Assembly: GCA_016785225.1 (NCBI GenBank)
Contig: JAFBJZ010000422.1
Span: forward strand, 5,200,001 to 5,264,000
Length of the DNA: 64,000 nt
Direction: 5' to 3'
Origin: Psettodes erumei
Lineage: Eukaryota > Chordata > Actinopteri > Pleuronectiformes > Psettodidae
Made by a program: the position numbers and the translations under genes
Shown: positions 51,481 to 63,340 of the stretch, piece by piece
Numbering within the stretch: position 1 is the stretch's first letter
Layout of the letters: each line of letters opens with the position of its first letter
Notes under the pieces: model-generated
Database searches by the model: none
The model's input: only the letters and a program-made list of their open reading frames with translations
Told to the model about the DNA's origin: nothing

Positions 51481-52329
51481 TAAGAAGCTGAGGAGCAGGT
51501 TCAATAGGATTTTCTTCTGGGGTGACAGTGGTCAACTAGTTCTGACAGTTTGGCTTATGTCCATGTTGGGAGATTCCTCACTATTCCTGAAAGCACTGTT
51601 GCTGTGACTGAGAGCTCTGTTTCTGTACTTCAACTACAACAAACCCCATGGGATCATCGGTGCAAGGCTTCCCAAATTCCACAGGTTCCCAGAAATTCTG
51701 AAAGAGGGATGAAAGACCTCTCAAAGACCTCTCAGAGATCAATGTCAAGCAGCAGAGGAAGATGTGAACATTGTGGGTAACAAGCCTCAACAGTCCTCTG
51801 CCTGCCAGCTTGGAGCTGGTCTTCACTTGTATATTACTATTATAACTCTTGGCACATGTGATAATTGGCGTGCACTAATGCCAGAAACAAGACTTTTCTT
51901 GCTTGTTTGTAACTTGAGGCTACCAGTGTACATAACAAATGCCTTTTATGAAATGAAATGACTTGAGACTTGAGATTTGTGACTGAGTCAGAAAAGGAAA
52001 AACAATCATCTGGTATGTTATTTCAGTGCACTAAATGTTATACATATACCATAACAGAGCTAAAGGCTAAAGTGTGCCTGTGGCTCGACTTTGCACAGTA
52101 TGACAGTATAATGCCTTAATCCCTTGAATATGCATCAGCATGATACTTGAGTATAAAAATAGCTTTTCCTGCAGCGCTGAATTATCAATTTGACTCAGAA
52201 ATTGTGTCAAAGTTCTTCAGTGTAATAACTCTGAATCATCATCATCATCAGGTCAAAAATCTAACGTGTTAGTGTTAACTTTCAGATATCAACATCCTAC
52301 ACGCCAACCTAGCCTTGATTTCATAGACA

Positions 52330-52760
52330 GAAATTGTGCTCACAATAATGATGCTAACATGCCAAGCAGGTGTGATTTTCTATCAGCCTCAGCTGCATTT
52401 TCTATTTAGTGCTAATTCGCATACATGTGCATACTTATGTAAATATAATAAAATAAGATGTCTGGTGAAAATAGGCTATGATACCTGCTGTTGTATTATT
52501 GCGCATTATGCATCATTATTGTCCGTGTGCTGGTGTGTTGATTCTGACAAAATAATTGACTTGACATTCCCATCAACCTCAGCTGTACTTCATGTTTAGC
52601 ACTAATTCACACATTTTACTATGATACATGATAACTGAAATATCATCAAGAACATGCTGTTTGCAAAGAATGCCTATGTGCAAATTAGCAAATGTTAGCA
52701 TGCTAATATGCGAAAGTAAAATGGTGAACATGGTAATCAAGTTAGCAACTGTAGTTACCT
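52330..52760. repeat. Decayed teleost repeat with GCTAACATG / TTAGCATGCTAA phrases
   Basis: ATGATGCTAACATGCCAAGC near the start and AAATGTTAGCATGCTAATATGCG, ATGGTGAACATGGTAATCAAG near the end are hallmark phrases of an abundant teleost element (TTAGCATGCTAACAT-rich). The remainder is diverged. Confidence 0.5.
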
Positions 52761-52877
52761 TAAATTAATTATTTAATTAGCTCATTTAAAGATGTGGGTT
52801 TCATATATATCTCACTAGCTTTTACTTGGTGTAAGGAGTTAAATTTGATTTTGTCCACTTATTACTAAATGTTATGG

Positions 52878-53300
52878 ATGTATAAAAGCAGACAGGCTAT
52901 AATGTGAGGATAAGCTGCGACTGAAGGGTTATGTTAAACAGAATCCCCTCTCAGCAGGCAGGGAGGGGCGGAGGCGGGGCGTTAAACAGAGAGAGAGAGA
53001 GCGAGAGAAAACACGTCTTTTCAGACAAGAGTCTTTTACTTGTGGCTGTGTGTTTAGCTGGGCAGATTTTCAGAGGACGTGCGGACATGCATCTGCATTT
53101 AGAGCTTTTTTTGTACACGCCGTAAGAGCGAGCGAGATTTTTACTTTTGCAGGATAAGAAGACGGAGAGGAGGGACGAGGTACCTGTGTGTCACTAGAGA
53201 TGATGAGCAAAACCTGGGAAGTGATCCTATAGGACTCATCTGATGGGGAGGAAAGCCTGACTGGGATGTAAACACGGAGCACCGATCTCTTATCAGGAGG
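52878..53300 (+). promoter_or_regulatory. prss23: Candidate PRSS23 promoter and non-coding first exon
   Basis: A TATA-like TATAAAAG lies at 52881-52888. GC boxes follow (GGGGCGGAGGCGGGGCG, about 52965-52981), then an (GA)n-rich leader and a CpG-containing segment to about 53.2 kb. Possible donors are GACGAG|GTACCT (near 53178) and AGGAG|GTATTA (near 53298). Either could splice to the acceptor at 54811 just before the PRSS23 start codon. The choice cannot be made from sequence alone. Confidence 0.4.
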
Positions 53301-54042
53301 TATTAGGTTTTAATTAGTGGTCTAATTGGGGACCTGTAATTTTTGACATCTTCAGTAGAGACAGGGCAAATGTTCGCCCTTATTCTGGCCCCAAATCACC
53401 AGTTTGGGACACGCCACCATTGTTGCATTCACAGGTTTTCCCCCTCTTCTTCAGTGTTTTGCATGTACACACGCTTTTGTCATTTCAGCACGAGACTAGT
53501 CTTGCTCTCCCTCCATCTCTCCTCCAGTTACATGTTAATGACTTCTGGATAATCTCCCTGTGGTTTTCACCAGAATGATCATCTAAAAGTTTTGGGTTTT
53601 GGTTTAGAGGTTAAACATTTTCTTCAAAGAGAGAAATGTGTTTCAATGCTGAAACAGGCACTGAAAACAGCTATTTCATGTCCTAACATCCTAAAATGAC
53701 TTATGTCTGCCTTCCCACAGCCTGTCACTTTTATCGTTTTAAATGAGTTGTACTACAGGTTTATGTCAAAGTTTGCCACATCTAAATCAGTCAATTTGCC
53801 ACTTGAGCTCTTCTGTAGCTGCTGTTGACTGTCTGCCACAGCTGTCATGTATCTAACATGTCAGCACAGAAGGAAATTTGTACTTTCCCTGCTTAAAGGA
53901 GCTTTTCTTCTAACTCAGCCCCCATTGTAGTGTTATATGGGATAGCACATAGGTGTGTAGACATGCCCCACCCTGTCTTTTGTGAGGAATAATGCTCTGT
54001 ATTGCTGCCCTGCCTCAACTTGTTTTGGGTTTTTTCCCCCCT

Positions 54043-54046
<4 letters not shown>

Positions 54047-54074
<28 letters not shown>

Positions 54075-54083
54075 GGGGGGGGG
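54047..54083. repeat. (GT)n microsatellite followed by a G run
   Basis: About 13 GT units, then a run of about ten G. It lies in the likely PRSS23 intron. Confidence 0.9.
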
Positions 54084-54829
54084 TTACCTTGTACACACCT
54101 GCTCTCTTCTTGCCATGAGTGCCTCTAGGTCTAAAGCCTTCCGAGGGGATCAAGTATATCCTTGTCCCTGCTAATCTACCCTGAAAGCCCCATGTACACA
54201 GTGAAATAGTTAATGTTTGATGAAAAACAACTTCTTACCTACGAGCTTTGACATAGCCACCCAGCCTCTTGTTCAACTAGTCAGTCGGTCATAATGGAGA
54301 ATTTCTTGCTTGTAGATCATGTCTAGGATACGGCATCTTGGTGGTTTCTTTAAATGTTGTTTCAGGTAACTACAAACTGTACGTCTCGTCCTTTCAGAGT
54401 TTTTTCAGCTACGCCTGTTGCCACTTTGACTTCCTCAGTGACGTACCTTTCCTGGGACTTTTTGAGCAAACAGACATTAAAATGCTTGTTTGTGTCCGTC
54501 AGGGTGAAAATCCTATTTTCCTGGTAATCTATATTATACAGACAAGAGGTTCATTGTTTCCTCACCGCTCCAGATGAAACTCCAGGCCTGCATTGCAACA
54601 TTAGGTTTTGCAAGCATAGGCTCTCTGAATTACAATCAACAATCAACTGTGAGTGAGTGCACATTTATGAGGGCTTAGGGTTTGTGCATTTGTCACACGA
54701 GTTTGAGAATGTTTTCCACTGTTGATTTCTTGAAAAACATATAGGAATCCATGCAGTTTTCCAAGGATAAGTTCTTCTCATGTATGATGATCATTTTCTC
54801 TGTTGTTGCAGTTGTTTTCCGTCACCACA

Positions 54830-55981
54830 ATGACGTCACGCGAGAACTCCCTCCTGGTTCACCTGCTCCTGTTCCTCCAGTATCTCCTTCCCATCACGCT
54901 GACCTTCCTGCTCCCTCCTCACCCGCCGCTGGTCCACCTCCCCGCGCTGGTCCCTCACACACCGACGCCTCTCACCCGCTCCCGCTTCAGTGCTCAGACT
55001 CAGCTGGACTTGACCACTCACTGCAACGCCAGCTGCTTCCACAGAGGAGAGCAGGATGAGCAGCTGACTGACAAACTGGCTTTTGAGACGCTGTACGCTG
55101 ACGGCTCTCGCACTCTCACGACTGTGGATGTGGAAGGTGAGGATGAGTTTGAGGGTGCTGACCGTCTCTTTGCCCACGCTTCACCCAGGAGAGGGCCCAG
55201 AGAGAAGTCCAGGCACAAGCGTGTGAGGCGGCAGATCTATGGCGCAGATGGCCGTTTTAACATTCAGGGCGACAACTTCTTGTTGGATTACCCTTTCTCT
55301 ACAGCCGTGCGGATCTCCACGGGCTGCACCGGCGTCCTTGTGTCTCAGCAGCACGTCCTCACAGCTGCCCACTGTGTGCATGATGGGAAGGATTATGTGA
55401 AGGGGGCAAGGAAGCTCAGGGTGGGCTTCCTGATCCCTCCATCTATCAATGGTACAGCAGGCCTCACTTCTGCCAAGAAGCCTCTCGTCCGCTGGGTGAG
55501 GGTGAAACGCACACGTGTGCCAAAGGGTTGGATCCAGGGCCCTCAAGAAGTCAGCATGGACTTTGATTATGCCTTGCTGGAGCTGCGCTGGCCTCACCGA
55601 CGCCCCTTCATGCGCCTCTCTGTGGCTCCGTCCTCTGATGACCTAGCAGGGAACCGCATTCACTTCTCTGGTTTTGACAGCGACCGACCCGGGGAGCTGG
55701 TGTACAGATTCTGTCCTGTGGAGGAAGAATCCAGCGACCTGATATACCAGCACTGTGATGCACAACCAGGAGCCAGCGGCTCTGGAGTGTATGGACGTGT
55801 ATGGGACAACAGTTTGGAGCGCTGGGAAAGGAAGGTCATTGGTATTTTCTCTGGACACCAGTGGCTGGAGATAGATGGCGAGAACCGGGATTACAATGTG
55901 GCTGTGCGCATCACTCCTCTGAAGTTTGCCCAGATCTGTTACTGGGTGCATGGTAACCGACTAGACTGTGCCCAGGGCTGA
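54830..55981 (+). CDS. prss23: Serine protease 23, secreted trypsin-like protease, 383 aa
   Basis: One uninterrupted coding exon. The exon starts at the splice acceptor TCTGTTGTTGCAG (ending 54811). The first ATG after it, in ACAATGACG at 54830, is therefore the start. An in-frame ATG at 54803 lies in the intron and is not used. The predicted 383 aa equals human PRSS23. A hydrophobic N-terminus (LLVHLLLFLQYLLPITLTFLL) is a signal peptide. The propeptide ends at a furin-type RVRR (residues 131-134) just before QIYG. The trypsin-fold domain has a catalytic triad of His181 in LTAAHC, Asp246 in DYALLEL and Ser316 in GASGSGV. The last differs from the usual GDSGGP, as is normal for the PRSS23/PRSS35 group. 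Two N-glycosylation sequons are visible (NAS at 66, NGT at 207). PRSS23 is an extracellular protease linked to tissue remodelling and endothelial-to-mesenchymal transition. PRSS35 is less likely because the serine and C-terminal ITPLKFAQICYW segment fit PRSS23. Confidence 0.96.
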   Translation: MTSRENSLLVHLLLFLQYLLPITLTFLLPPHPPLVHLPALVPHTPTPLTRSRFSAQTQLDLTTHCNASCFHRGEQDEQLTDKLAFETLYADGSRTLTTVDVEGEDEFEGADRLFAHASPRRGPREKSRHKRVRRQIYGADGRFNIQGDNFLLDYPFSTAVRISTGCTGVLVSQQHVLTAAHCVHDGKDYVKGARKLRVGFLIPPSINGTAGLTSAKKPLVRWVRVKRTRVPKGWIQGPQEVSMDFDYALLELRWPHRRPFMRLSVAPSSDDLAGNRIHFSGFDSDRPGELVYRFCPVEEESSDLIYQHCDAQPGASGSGVYGRVWDNSLERWERKVIGIFSGHQWLEIDGENRDYNVAVRITPLKFAQICYWVHGNRLDCAQG

Positions 55982-56640
55982 GAGGGACAGAAGCAGAACA
56001 AAAAGTTTTTACAGCATTAAAATGACAAGACAGGTGAAGTAGCTGAAACAGGATTAAATTTATGCAAAGGCATTCACCCATAAAGGAGATCAACTCACTT
56101 AATCCACAGAGTCCAATTCCCTCACTGAGTTATTTCTTGCCTGTGTTTAATTTGCTCCCTGTAATCTCAGGGCCTATTAAACAAATATGCCTGTGAGATC
56201 ATCACCATGTCATCTTTTAATGTTTTCACCCACAGTCAGTGTTTCCACAGTTTTAACTTAAACCACTTTTTACAAGAGGGGAAAAAATACTTGTGTGTGC
56301 AGCATGTGTCAGCCACAGCAAGTTATTTTCCTACTCTGGATGATGGTAATCTACTGAGGACATTTCTTTCTTTTCATCTTTGCTGTATGTTTTTGGGCAG
56401 ATGGTTTAGGGTTTGATGTTTTGTTAACTGTGCTATGATCTGCATTCTGATAAATACACAACTTTAGAAGTGCACAGAATAAAGAACTGACAATTTATGG
56501 AAACCACTGACACCTAACATTTCCATCAGTTTGCGCTTCCCAGTGTGTGGACTGGAGAGACAGAAAATGATAATTTTATTAAAAAAGAAAAAGCTTGATA
56601 TATTTTAATAAAGAGAGATTTATAAGCATCTTTGTCTTTG
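55982..56640 (+). other. prss23: PRSS23 3' UTR
   Basis: Poly(A) signals lie at 56478-56483 and 56607-56612 (both AATAAA). The second is followed by a T/GT-rich stretch (TTTGTCTTTGTGTCTGGTTT), so transcripts probably end near 56.63 kb. The cofilin gene ends on the other strand about 0.4 kb further right. Confidence 0.6.
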
Positions 56641-57049
56641 TGTCTGGTTTCAGGAGTGGTGTTGGGGTGTCACCCTGTGGTCAAAATAGGTACTGCAGCA
56701 TCAATGGGCCTGGACACCAGGGCTGTGCATCCCTTTGGTTTAAATTCTATTTACAGCTGAATTAATTGATCAGTCACTTGCCAGGAAATTTATCTCCATC
56801 AATTCCTTTCAAGTCCTTTTTTCAATGCAAAAGTACAAAGAATCACCGAGCTCACACTTCTTAGATGTGAATATTTAACTGTGTTGTTTTTTTTGTACTT
56901 ACATAAGTGAACTATCTTTGGGTTTAAGAAACTAAACTGTAAAGGATGACTGTTTCATCTTGATTTACATCGTTATCTTCCGATGTTAAGATACTCTGGA
57001 GTGTTAAAGTTTAAAACATTTTTTTTTTTTAAATGGAGAAAAAGAGCTG

Positions 57050-57946
57050 AACGAATCAGTAGTTTAGTGCGTTTTATTAGAGATAAGGAGACGATACAAA
57101 ACATCCACCATTCAATATTCAGTCTAAACTCTGACCCCTGGTCTTTCATATACACATCGCTCCCCATCAGAACTTCATAACACCAAAGTTTTTAAATCGA
57201 GGAGATCCTGGTTTTAACACGTACAAGGAATGTTGTCCGTTTACTACAATAAATGCCATGTATGCTGACCCAGAACTGGAAATGAAAATAAATCACTTAA
57301 GTTTTGGAATTTGTAAGTTTAAAAAGAAAAAAAAACAACTATGGAATAACAAAACAAAAGAAAAATATATATATTTAACCGTGTTCCCCCAGAGGTTTTG
57401 ATACAACTTGTGCAATCAGATTGAATTAGTTCATACTACACCTAGTCTCAACTACACACACTTACAAAACTTAACAAGAAGTTTGGCAAAAAAAAATGTA
57501 GTTGGAACTAATGTTTGTCAGGATTCAGTTGTTGGATAACTAAAATGGTTTTGCCTGTCCCTTTCTCTGCAATTTTTTATAAATGGAACCCAGAAAGAAG
57601 AAAACCCTGTCCTTAAACATGACCAATATGTGTATTTCTCATCGTCATCATCCTTCCTCATTTGTCGCTTAATGTTTTTTCTTTGTGTGTGTTTTGTTCA
57701 TATCCTTTATGTTTCCTGAACTGGAATGACAGTCTGCGTTTGTGGAATTCTTGTGTTATTTTTTTTCTTTAAACTGTCACTTGACCCCAAACCCACCCAC
57801 AATATCCCTCCCCAAGAGAGTCCCGCAAATGGTGCTGGTTCTGCCTTTGCCCTTCACCAAACCACACTGGAATGAACAGCTAAACCCAACAGATGTGTCT
57901 GAAAGGCCTCGATTGAAGCCGGAGAGGAGGAGGAGGGGGGCAATAT
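57050..57946 (-). other. Cofilin 3' UTR
   Basis: About 0.9 kb of non-coding sequence downstream of the cofilin stop (minus strand). A minus-strand AATAAA lies at 57073-57078. The open frames here, on both strands, are shadows or chance. Confidence 0.55.
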
Positions 57947-60900
57947 TTATATAGGGGATCCTTCCAGGCTGACTACTGATGAGCCGCCAAGCTTTTCTGC
58001 CAGGGTGTGCCGGTCTTTGAGGTCTTCCAAACCGTTCACCTGCCACTCGTGCTTGATACCTGGGGGGGGGGGGGAACAAAGTGTCAGAATGATACCATGA
58101 ATGACGTCTCTTGGCCAAAATATGGTTTTAAAGAAATGTTAAAAAAAAAAAAAAGAAATACAAATTATTCCCCATTAATGCCTTATCTTTTCTGATGGTC
58201 ATTACAGCTAGAAACAAAAAGATCTACATTTTAGACCTGTGTTGGTTCAGTTTAGGTTAAAAGGTATTAAAGCTAGCTAGTTAAAACAAAGGTTATATTT
58301 TAAAGTAATTATCCTCCTTTCAGTTCACAGTTTAGGAGAAAATGTGATGATTTGTGAAGAAAGCATCAGATCCTTTAGCTGCCCAACACTCCATGTTGTT
58401 CATTAGCTACCAAACCAAAGTAAGTAACAGGCTGTAAAGCCAAAACAGTGGGCCGAAAGTTGCCAAAATTCGAGCTGAGGATACAGGTTGTGCAGGGTTA
58501 TGGTTTAAATTAATGACTGCAGCTTGATGATTTTTTAACTGTTTACACTATATATTTTTCAGCTCACCTTCGAATTTCCGTTTGATCGCATCTTTTGAGC
58601 TGGCATAGATCATCTTGCTCTTCAAGGGGGCACTGTCTGGAGCCCTGTGAAAGAAATATTTATAATAATTGTATAATCTTGTATATAAATACATACTTAA
58701 AAAAAAAAAGTAAAGTATTAAAGCCAACTGTGTTAATGAAGGCCATGAACCCTTAACTCACCAGAAGATAAAGACCAGGTCCTCCTTCTTTGTTTCTTTG
58801 GTCTCATAGGTGGCATCATACAGTGCGTAGCGGCAGTCGTTTGGGGGCAGCATCTTCACAAAGTGCTGGTATGGGTCCTGGACAGTGGTTCCCAAGTCAC
58901 CCAAGAGGATCTCTTTGCCATCATCCAGAACAATGTTCTTGAGGTCCTTGCTCAGGCAGAACAGAATAGCCTTCTTCCTCTTCCTCTTCTCGTCCTCGTT
59001 CGCCTGAGCCTTACGCACCTTCATGTCATTGAAGACTGCGATAACTTCATCTGTGACTTTCACACCGGAGGCCTGTGAAGACAAGAATCTCTTGACTCAG
59101 GGTCTGATGTACAGTATCTACAGTTAAACGTAGCTGCTGCTTTAATTGCAAACACAATCAAAGAGTGTACAATCCACAATCAACCTAATAATAAAAACAA
59201 ACATGTTTGGAGGCCATAATGGGTTTTTTTGATTAAGTAGAAAATGCATTGCTACAACTTTGAACGTTTCCCCTAACTTTTGTGATAATAATGATCTAAG
59301 TATAATGTTTGAAATGTAAATGAACACTTAATAATTTGAAGTTGAACAGCAGAGTTTAGTGACCTGTTGCTTAATCACTAGCTGCTGGTTAATTTACAGC
59401 TATTTTTGATAATCAGTCACTTTAAGTAAAAGACTTAAAGTGACTTTTTTTGAAATTAATTGATTCATTATTATCTATAAAATGACAGAAAATGGTGAAA
59501 AAATGTCTGTTAAAATTTCCCAGACAAATCAGACAGCTTCACACGCATCGTTTTGTCTTAACCAACAATCCTGAACAAACAAGTATTAAATTATGAAAAC
59601 ATTTGAAATTAATTTTCTCCTGATCGATTGATCAATTGTTCTTTGCAGCTCTAATGTTAATATTTGCTGGTATTCTTGGTCAGAGCTCTACTCCAGTGAT
59701 AGAACTGTCTAAGAAAGACAGCAGTTGCCATCATGTTCAACAGGCCAGAAGTGATGAAGCGAGTACAGTAAATACAGACATCGTGAAACTGAAGAAGGGC
59801 CTCAGAGGGCAGCATGTGACTATCACACAGCGCAGGAATGCTTCTTATGAGGACAACTGATAAGGAGGATTGAAAGGCAGAGGTGTGGCCGTGACAGTCT
59901 GTTAGCCATGGTGATGGAAGTGTCAAGCCTTAACAGTAACAGTTGGTGCGAATGACATCAACGCTGATGAGTCATTCAGCAAAGGCTTTTAATTAATCAT
60001 TTATTTTGTATGAGGTGTGCCTGTGAGAGTGCAGAAGAACAGAAATAAAATCAGTGACCAGCACTGCTTGTTCAAAGTCCACCTTTACTCTTTGCCTGGG
60101 GCAGTATCCACTATAAAACATTACATAAGTCATCTCTGCAAGCATAAGGAAAAGCCCTGCATGCCTACCATAAAGACCATGTGGGTGAGGGTGTGGTTGG
60201 AAATTAAATGTTTTAGTGCAGGGTTCAGTGACAGACAATGGGGCTTCTGTTGAAATATAGAATACAAGTCACATCGCCAAGTCACAGCTGCTCCATAAAC
60301 TCACTCAGTCAGGTCTTCTGACTCTGTTTAAGGCACTCCATCTCAGGAAAATGCAGTCTCAGGAGAAGATGGAAGAAAACAGCTACCTAACAGCAATGTG
60401 TCGGGGGGAGGGGGGGCGTGCAACAATGGAAAGGAAATAATGGGACAGGAAAGACGGAAAAGGAACCCAACTGCGAGGCAGCATGGGCAGGCACTGTCTG
60501 TTTGCTCAGGGCGTAAAAGGCCTGTGTGAGATAACAGTGAATTTTAGAGTAATAATTAACCAGCAAATAACCTTACACACTTCCTTACTCCTTGCATCAA
60601 TAAAATAGAATCCGCATTGTGGTATTTATTCCATGGCCCTTGACTCTACAGCAGTTTCCAAAAAAATGACTGACGTTAACGAAAATCTGCACTCTCTTTG
60701 AATGGGAGTCAGCTCATGACACGCTCGTCTCACTGCAGTCTTCCTCTGAGGTGGTGCCGACTTCTCAGTTCTCATTTTTAGTTACACAAACATGACTTAT
60801 ACATACATACATTAAGTGTATCGGGGATTTTTATGTTTTCACTTGTTCCTTCTCACTGCTTTGCTTCAGCCCAGTTTGCCAAGAAATTGTTCATATGTTG

Positions 60901-62551
60901 TTGATTTTGTTGCTGTTGTGGCAGCAGCTGATGTCACCATGGTGATCATTAAGCTCTCGCCTTATCTAATCTGAACCACGGATACTTTTCTCTATAGAAT
61001 CCAAGGTTCAATCGACTCAATACAAAGTCTCCAGCCAAGTCTTGAATTCCTTTACACAATGTAGGCTAACCTTTAAAATGACAGGAATCACAGGTAATTA
61101 TCCAAAGGTCCAATTTCACGAACAAACACGGGTCTGGTGACACAGTAGACGTCAGTGTTGAATATTAAAAGCTCATGTTAAATTTAAAATACTGTATAAA
61201 TGCAACGAATTTTTATTGTACGTGCTGTAGTGATGCCAAAAATAACGTTTACTCTGTCCTATCAGGCCTCTCTATACTTCACTTATGTTTAATGGCTACA
61301 TGCGAATGAATAGTTATCCGTTATTTCCTGTTGGTATTGTGTCGTATTCCACTGGTGTAACAGACATGCGGTGTTTGTAAACTGCTTTACAAATTAAATG
61401 CGCAACTAAAAATGCGCAGCACGGACGGCGAAGATCCGGAGACAGCGGCCCGGTGGCGTTAGCTAACGGATCTAACACTGCCAAAAAGGCGTTACATAAT
61501 GGTGACAATCATGTCAAATATTTATTACATCCGAGTAGATTCGTTGCAAAATCCTCACGTCGGTCAGTGCAGTTAATCGAATCCGAGTGCAGATTCGTTA
61601 TAATACGGTACCAAACAAAACGGTCTTTGCACCAAATTCAGGGTGGGGCCATGAATGCAGCACACGCACATGGGTGCGCTAGCTTGCTATATAAGGCAAA
61701 ACTCTGCTCAAACGGACCGTTCGTCTGTCAATTCACACATTAATTGACACGACGAAGTTCGGCCATAAAAATACAATCTGCACGTTTAAGAATCACTGTG
61801 TGGATGAAAGTAACCCGATTTGGCGGAGCACACAGTCAAGCAGTGTGAGAAATACTGTTAGCACAGGGAGCCTTGTACAGACAAAGAACAAGAAAATCAC
61901 AGCTAGCGCCATCTAAAATGGGTGTCATTTTCTGCCTTTGCTAACGGAGCTAGTTCTGCTAACAATAGTATTAGCTAGGTGGCCCTGAGGCGCTGCTGCA
62001 CCTGTCGGCGCTGTGCCGCTCCTCATCACCGACAAGCTGAGGTGAAATAACGGAAACATGATGCAGTGAAAACACTGTGGACCAGCGTCATGACAACGGT
62101 GTGGATATTCACACAGGCAAGGCCTTTAGGAAAGCGGCTTTATGTCGGCGAAACACGGGCAGATGAACGAAATGGCGCCAGTTGTTTGGAACCGTCAGTT
62201 GTTAATCTGATGCGTTGCCACAGTCTTGCTAAGAATATCACACGGTAAATTCACTGAAAGCGAAGAATATGTGTTTCAGCTTCGTCATGCTCTCAAGAGG
62301 CAATGACTAGCTGTCTAGCATCTTGCACAGCGACGCTGATCACCACTTAGCCCCGGTGCTAGCAGCGGCTTCTGCGGCACAGCACCGTTTTGCTATGTTT
62401 GATGCTACAATAAATACCATCATCTCGAAAATGAAACGCAAATTGGCAAGAAAGCTGAATATATCTTAAGATCGAGTGTATAAGAGGCAAAGAGAGAATA
62501 CAAAGAGTTGTTAAAATACGTTTTTTTTTTTTAAAGCGTCAAACTTACCAT
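57947..62551 (-). CDS. cfl1: Cofilin (ADF/cofilin actin-severing protein), 4 coding exons, 167 aa
   Basis: Minus-strand coding exons: 62551-62549 (ATG only), 59072-58762, 58644-58568 and 58059-57947. All are GT-AG and join in frame. A first coding exon holding only the start codon is the known vertebrate cofilin arrangement. It restores the proper N-terminus MASGVKVTDEV, with Ser3, the LIM-kinase inhibitory site. An apparent in-frame ATG at 59084 lies in the intron. Other landmarks are the nuclear signal KRKRKK (about residues 30-35), the core CRYALYDATYETKETKKED, LVFIFWAPDSAPLKSKMIYA with the actin-binding long helix lysines, and IKHEWQVNGLEDLKDRHTLA. Cofilin binds and severs ADP-actin filaments in the cytoplasm. 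IKHEWQVNGL resembles human CFL2, while KMLPPNDCRYALYDAT resembles fish cfl1, so the cfl1/cfl2 choice is tentative. The C-terminus reads LEGSPI instead of the usual LEGKPL. Confidence 0.94.
58059..58075 (-). other. Cofilin intron 3 acceptor made of a C homopolymer
   Basis: On the minus strand the 3' splice site reads a run of 13 C directly followed by AG and the exon GTATCAAGC. The polypyrimidine tract next to the AG is pure C, a length-unstable homopolymer, instead of the usual mixed U-rich tract. Confidence 0.85.
59073..62548 (-). other. Cofilin intron 1 (3.5 kb)
   Basis: Runs between the ATG-only exon (donor ATG|GTAAGT) and exon 2 (acceptor TTGTCTTCACAG). The promoter-proximal half (about 61.4-62.5 kb) is CpG-rich and the rest AT-rich. 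A decayed interspersed repeat occupies 59400-59654. No further exon is evident. Confidence 0.75.
59400..59654 (+). repeat. Teleost interspersed repeat of the GACTGCAACT...CAGCTCTA type
   Basis: Contains AAATTAATTGATTCATTATT, TATAAAATGACAGAAAATGGTGAAAAA, TTTCCCAGA and a terminal GATCGATTGATCAATTGTTCTTTGCAGCTCTA. This is the best preserved of the three copies in the window. Confidence 0.65.
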
Positions 62552-62700
62552 TGCTGTAGATAGGACTGGTCAGCGTCTGAGTAGCAAATGAATGGACTGT
62601 GATGATGAACCAGGGCTCGCGCTCATACACACTGAATACGCAACGTGAACGCGCCTATAAGCGCGACCCCGGCTCGAGTAAAATGCACGAGCAGGAGTGC
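62552..62700 (-). promoter_or_regulatory. Cofilin core promoter and 5' UTR
   Basis: GC-rich sequence lies immediately upstream (minus strand) of the ATG-only exon, with clustered CpG around 62.61-62.68 kb and a CArG-like CCTATAAGCG at 62656-62665 that has one mismatch at its end. The transcription start is inferred to lie near 62.6-62.65 kb. Confidence 0.45.
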
Positions 62701-62701
62701 C

Positions 62702-63340
62702 GGTCAACTGTCTGAGCTTCCGACTTTTATTATTTCCTGCTTGTTTACTTTTGATTAATGTATTTAATCATGTACGAATTTAATATGATTAATAATTACA
62801 TTCAAGATCTTAACTAACACACAGATTAAATGAGTAATGCATCAATTCTATGATAAGTTTCTCAGATAAATCTTATATTATTGACCTCTGTTGTTTAACG
62901 CTACAGCAGTTGGCACCAGAATGAGTGGGACTAGCATTTTAATTCATAATTTTATTTTTATTTTTTGTACTTCTTTCCTAAGTGATATTGGCGTCTTCGA
63001 TTAATAATTGTATCACCTTTGGTTCCTGCCGGTATGCGTTATCGATTCAGCATACTAAGCGAGTAGCGGAGAGCATAATAGGAATATGTCTGTGTATTTG
63101 GATAAATCTACAAATCCCTGGTGATATATATATAAACCATAAACACAAAGTTGTAATTGGAGTAGCCTATCGGTTTGAACACATGCCATACGTGATATTA
63201 ATTCTTGCACCAGTGGCGTGAGGAGTTACATGTAATTAATTAATGAGGTAGTTAATAAGTAAAATGGTCGTACAGTTGTTTTGACCGACATTCAACCTGT
63301 CCGGCGCAAAGTGGTTTTCAGCATGGGAAGATATGCTTCG
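62702..63340. other. AT-rich spacer upstream of cofilin
   Basis: No supported gene or repeat. Confidence 0.5.

Noticed and set aside
51550..51826. Short frames on both strands at 51.55-51.83 kb
   Set aside because: They lie in a probable repeat tail next to the T-rich array, and no motif is recognised.
54803..54829. Earlier in-frame start for PRSS23 at 54803
   Set aside because: It falls in the polypyrimidine tract and AG of the splice acceptor. Starting at 54830 gives exactly the human length of 383 aa.
54836..55951. Minus-strand frames of 102-138 codons under PRSS23
   Set aside because: They are antisense shadows of a high-confidence coding exon with no family resemblance.
57777..58118. 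113-codon minus-strand frame overlapping cofilin exon 4
   Set aside because: It is out of frame with cofilin and spans the C homopolymer acceptor. The cofilin frame is clearly the real one.
59073..59084. Cofilin start at 59084 (MSSQ...)
   Set aside because: These codons are the intron acceptor sequence. The true start is the ATG-only exon at 62551, which gives the canonical MASGV N-terminus.
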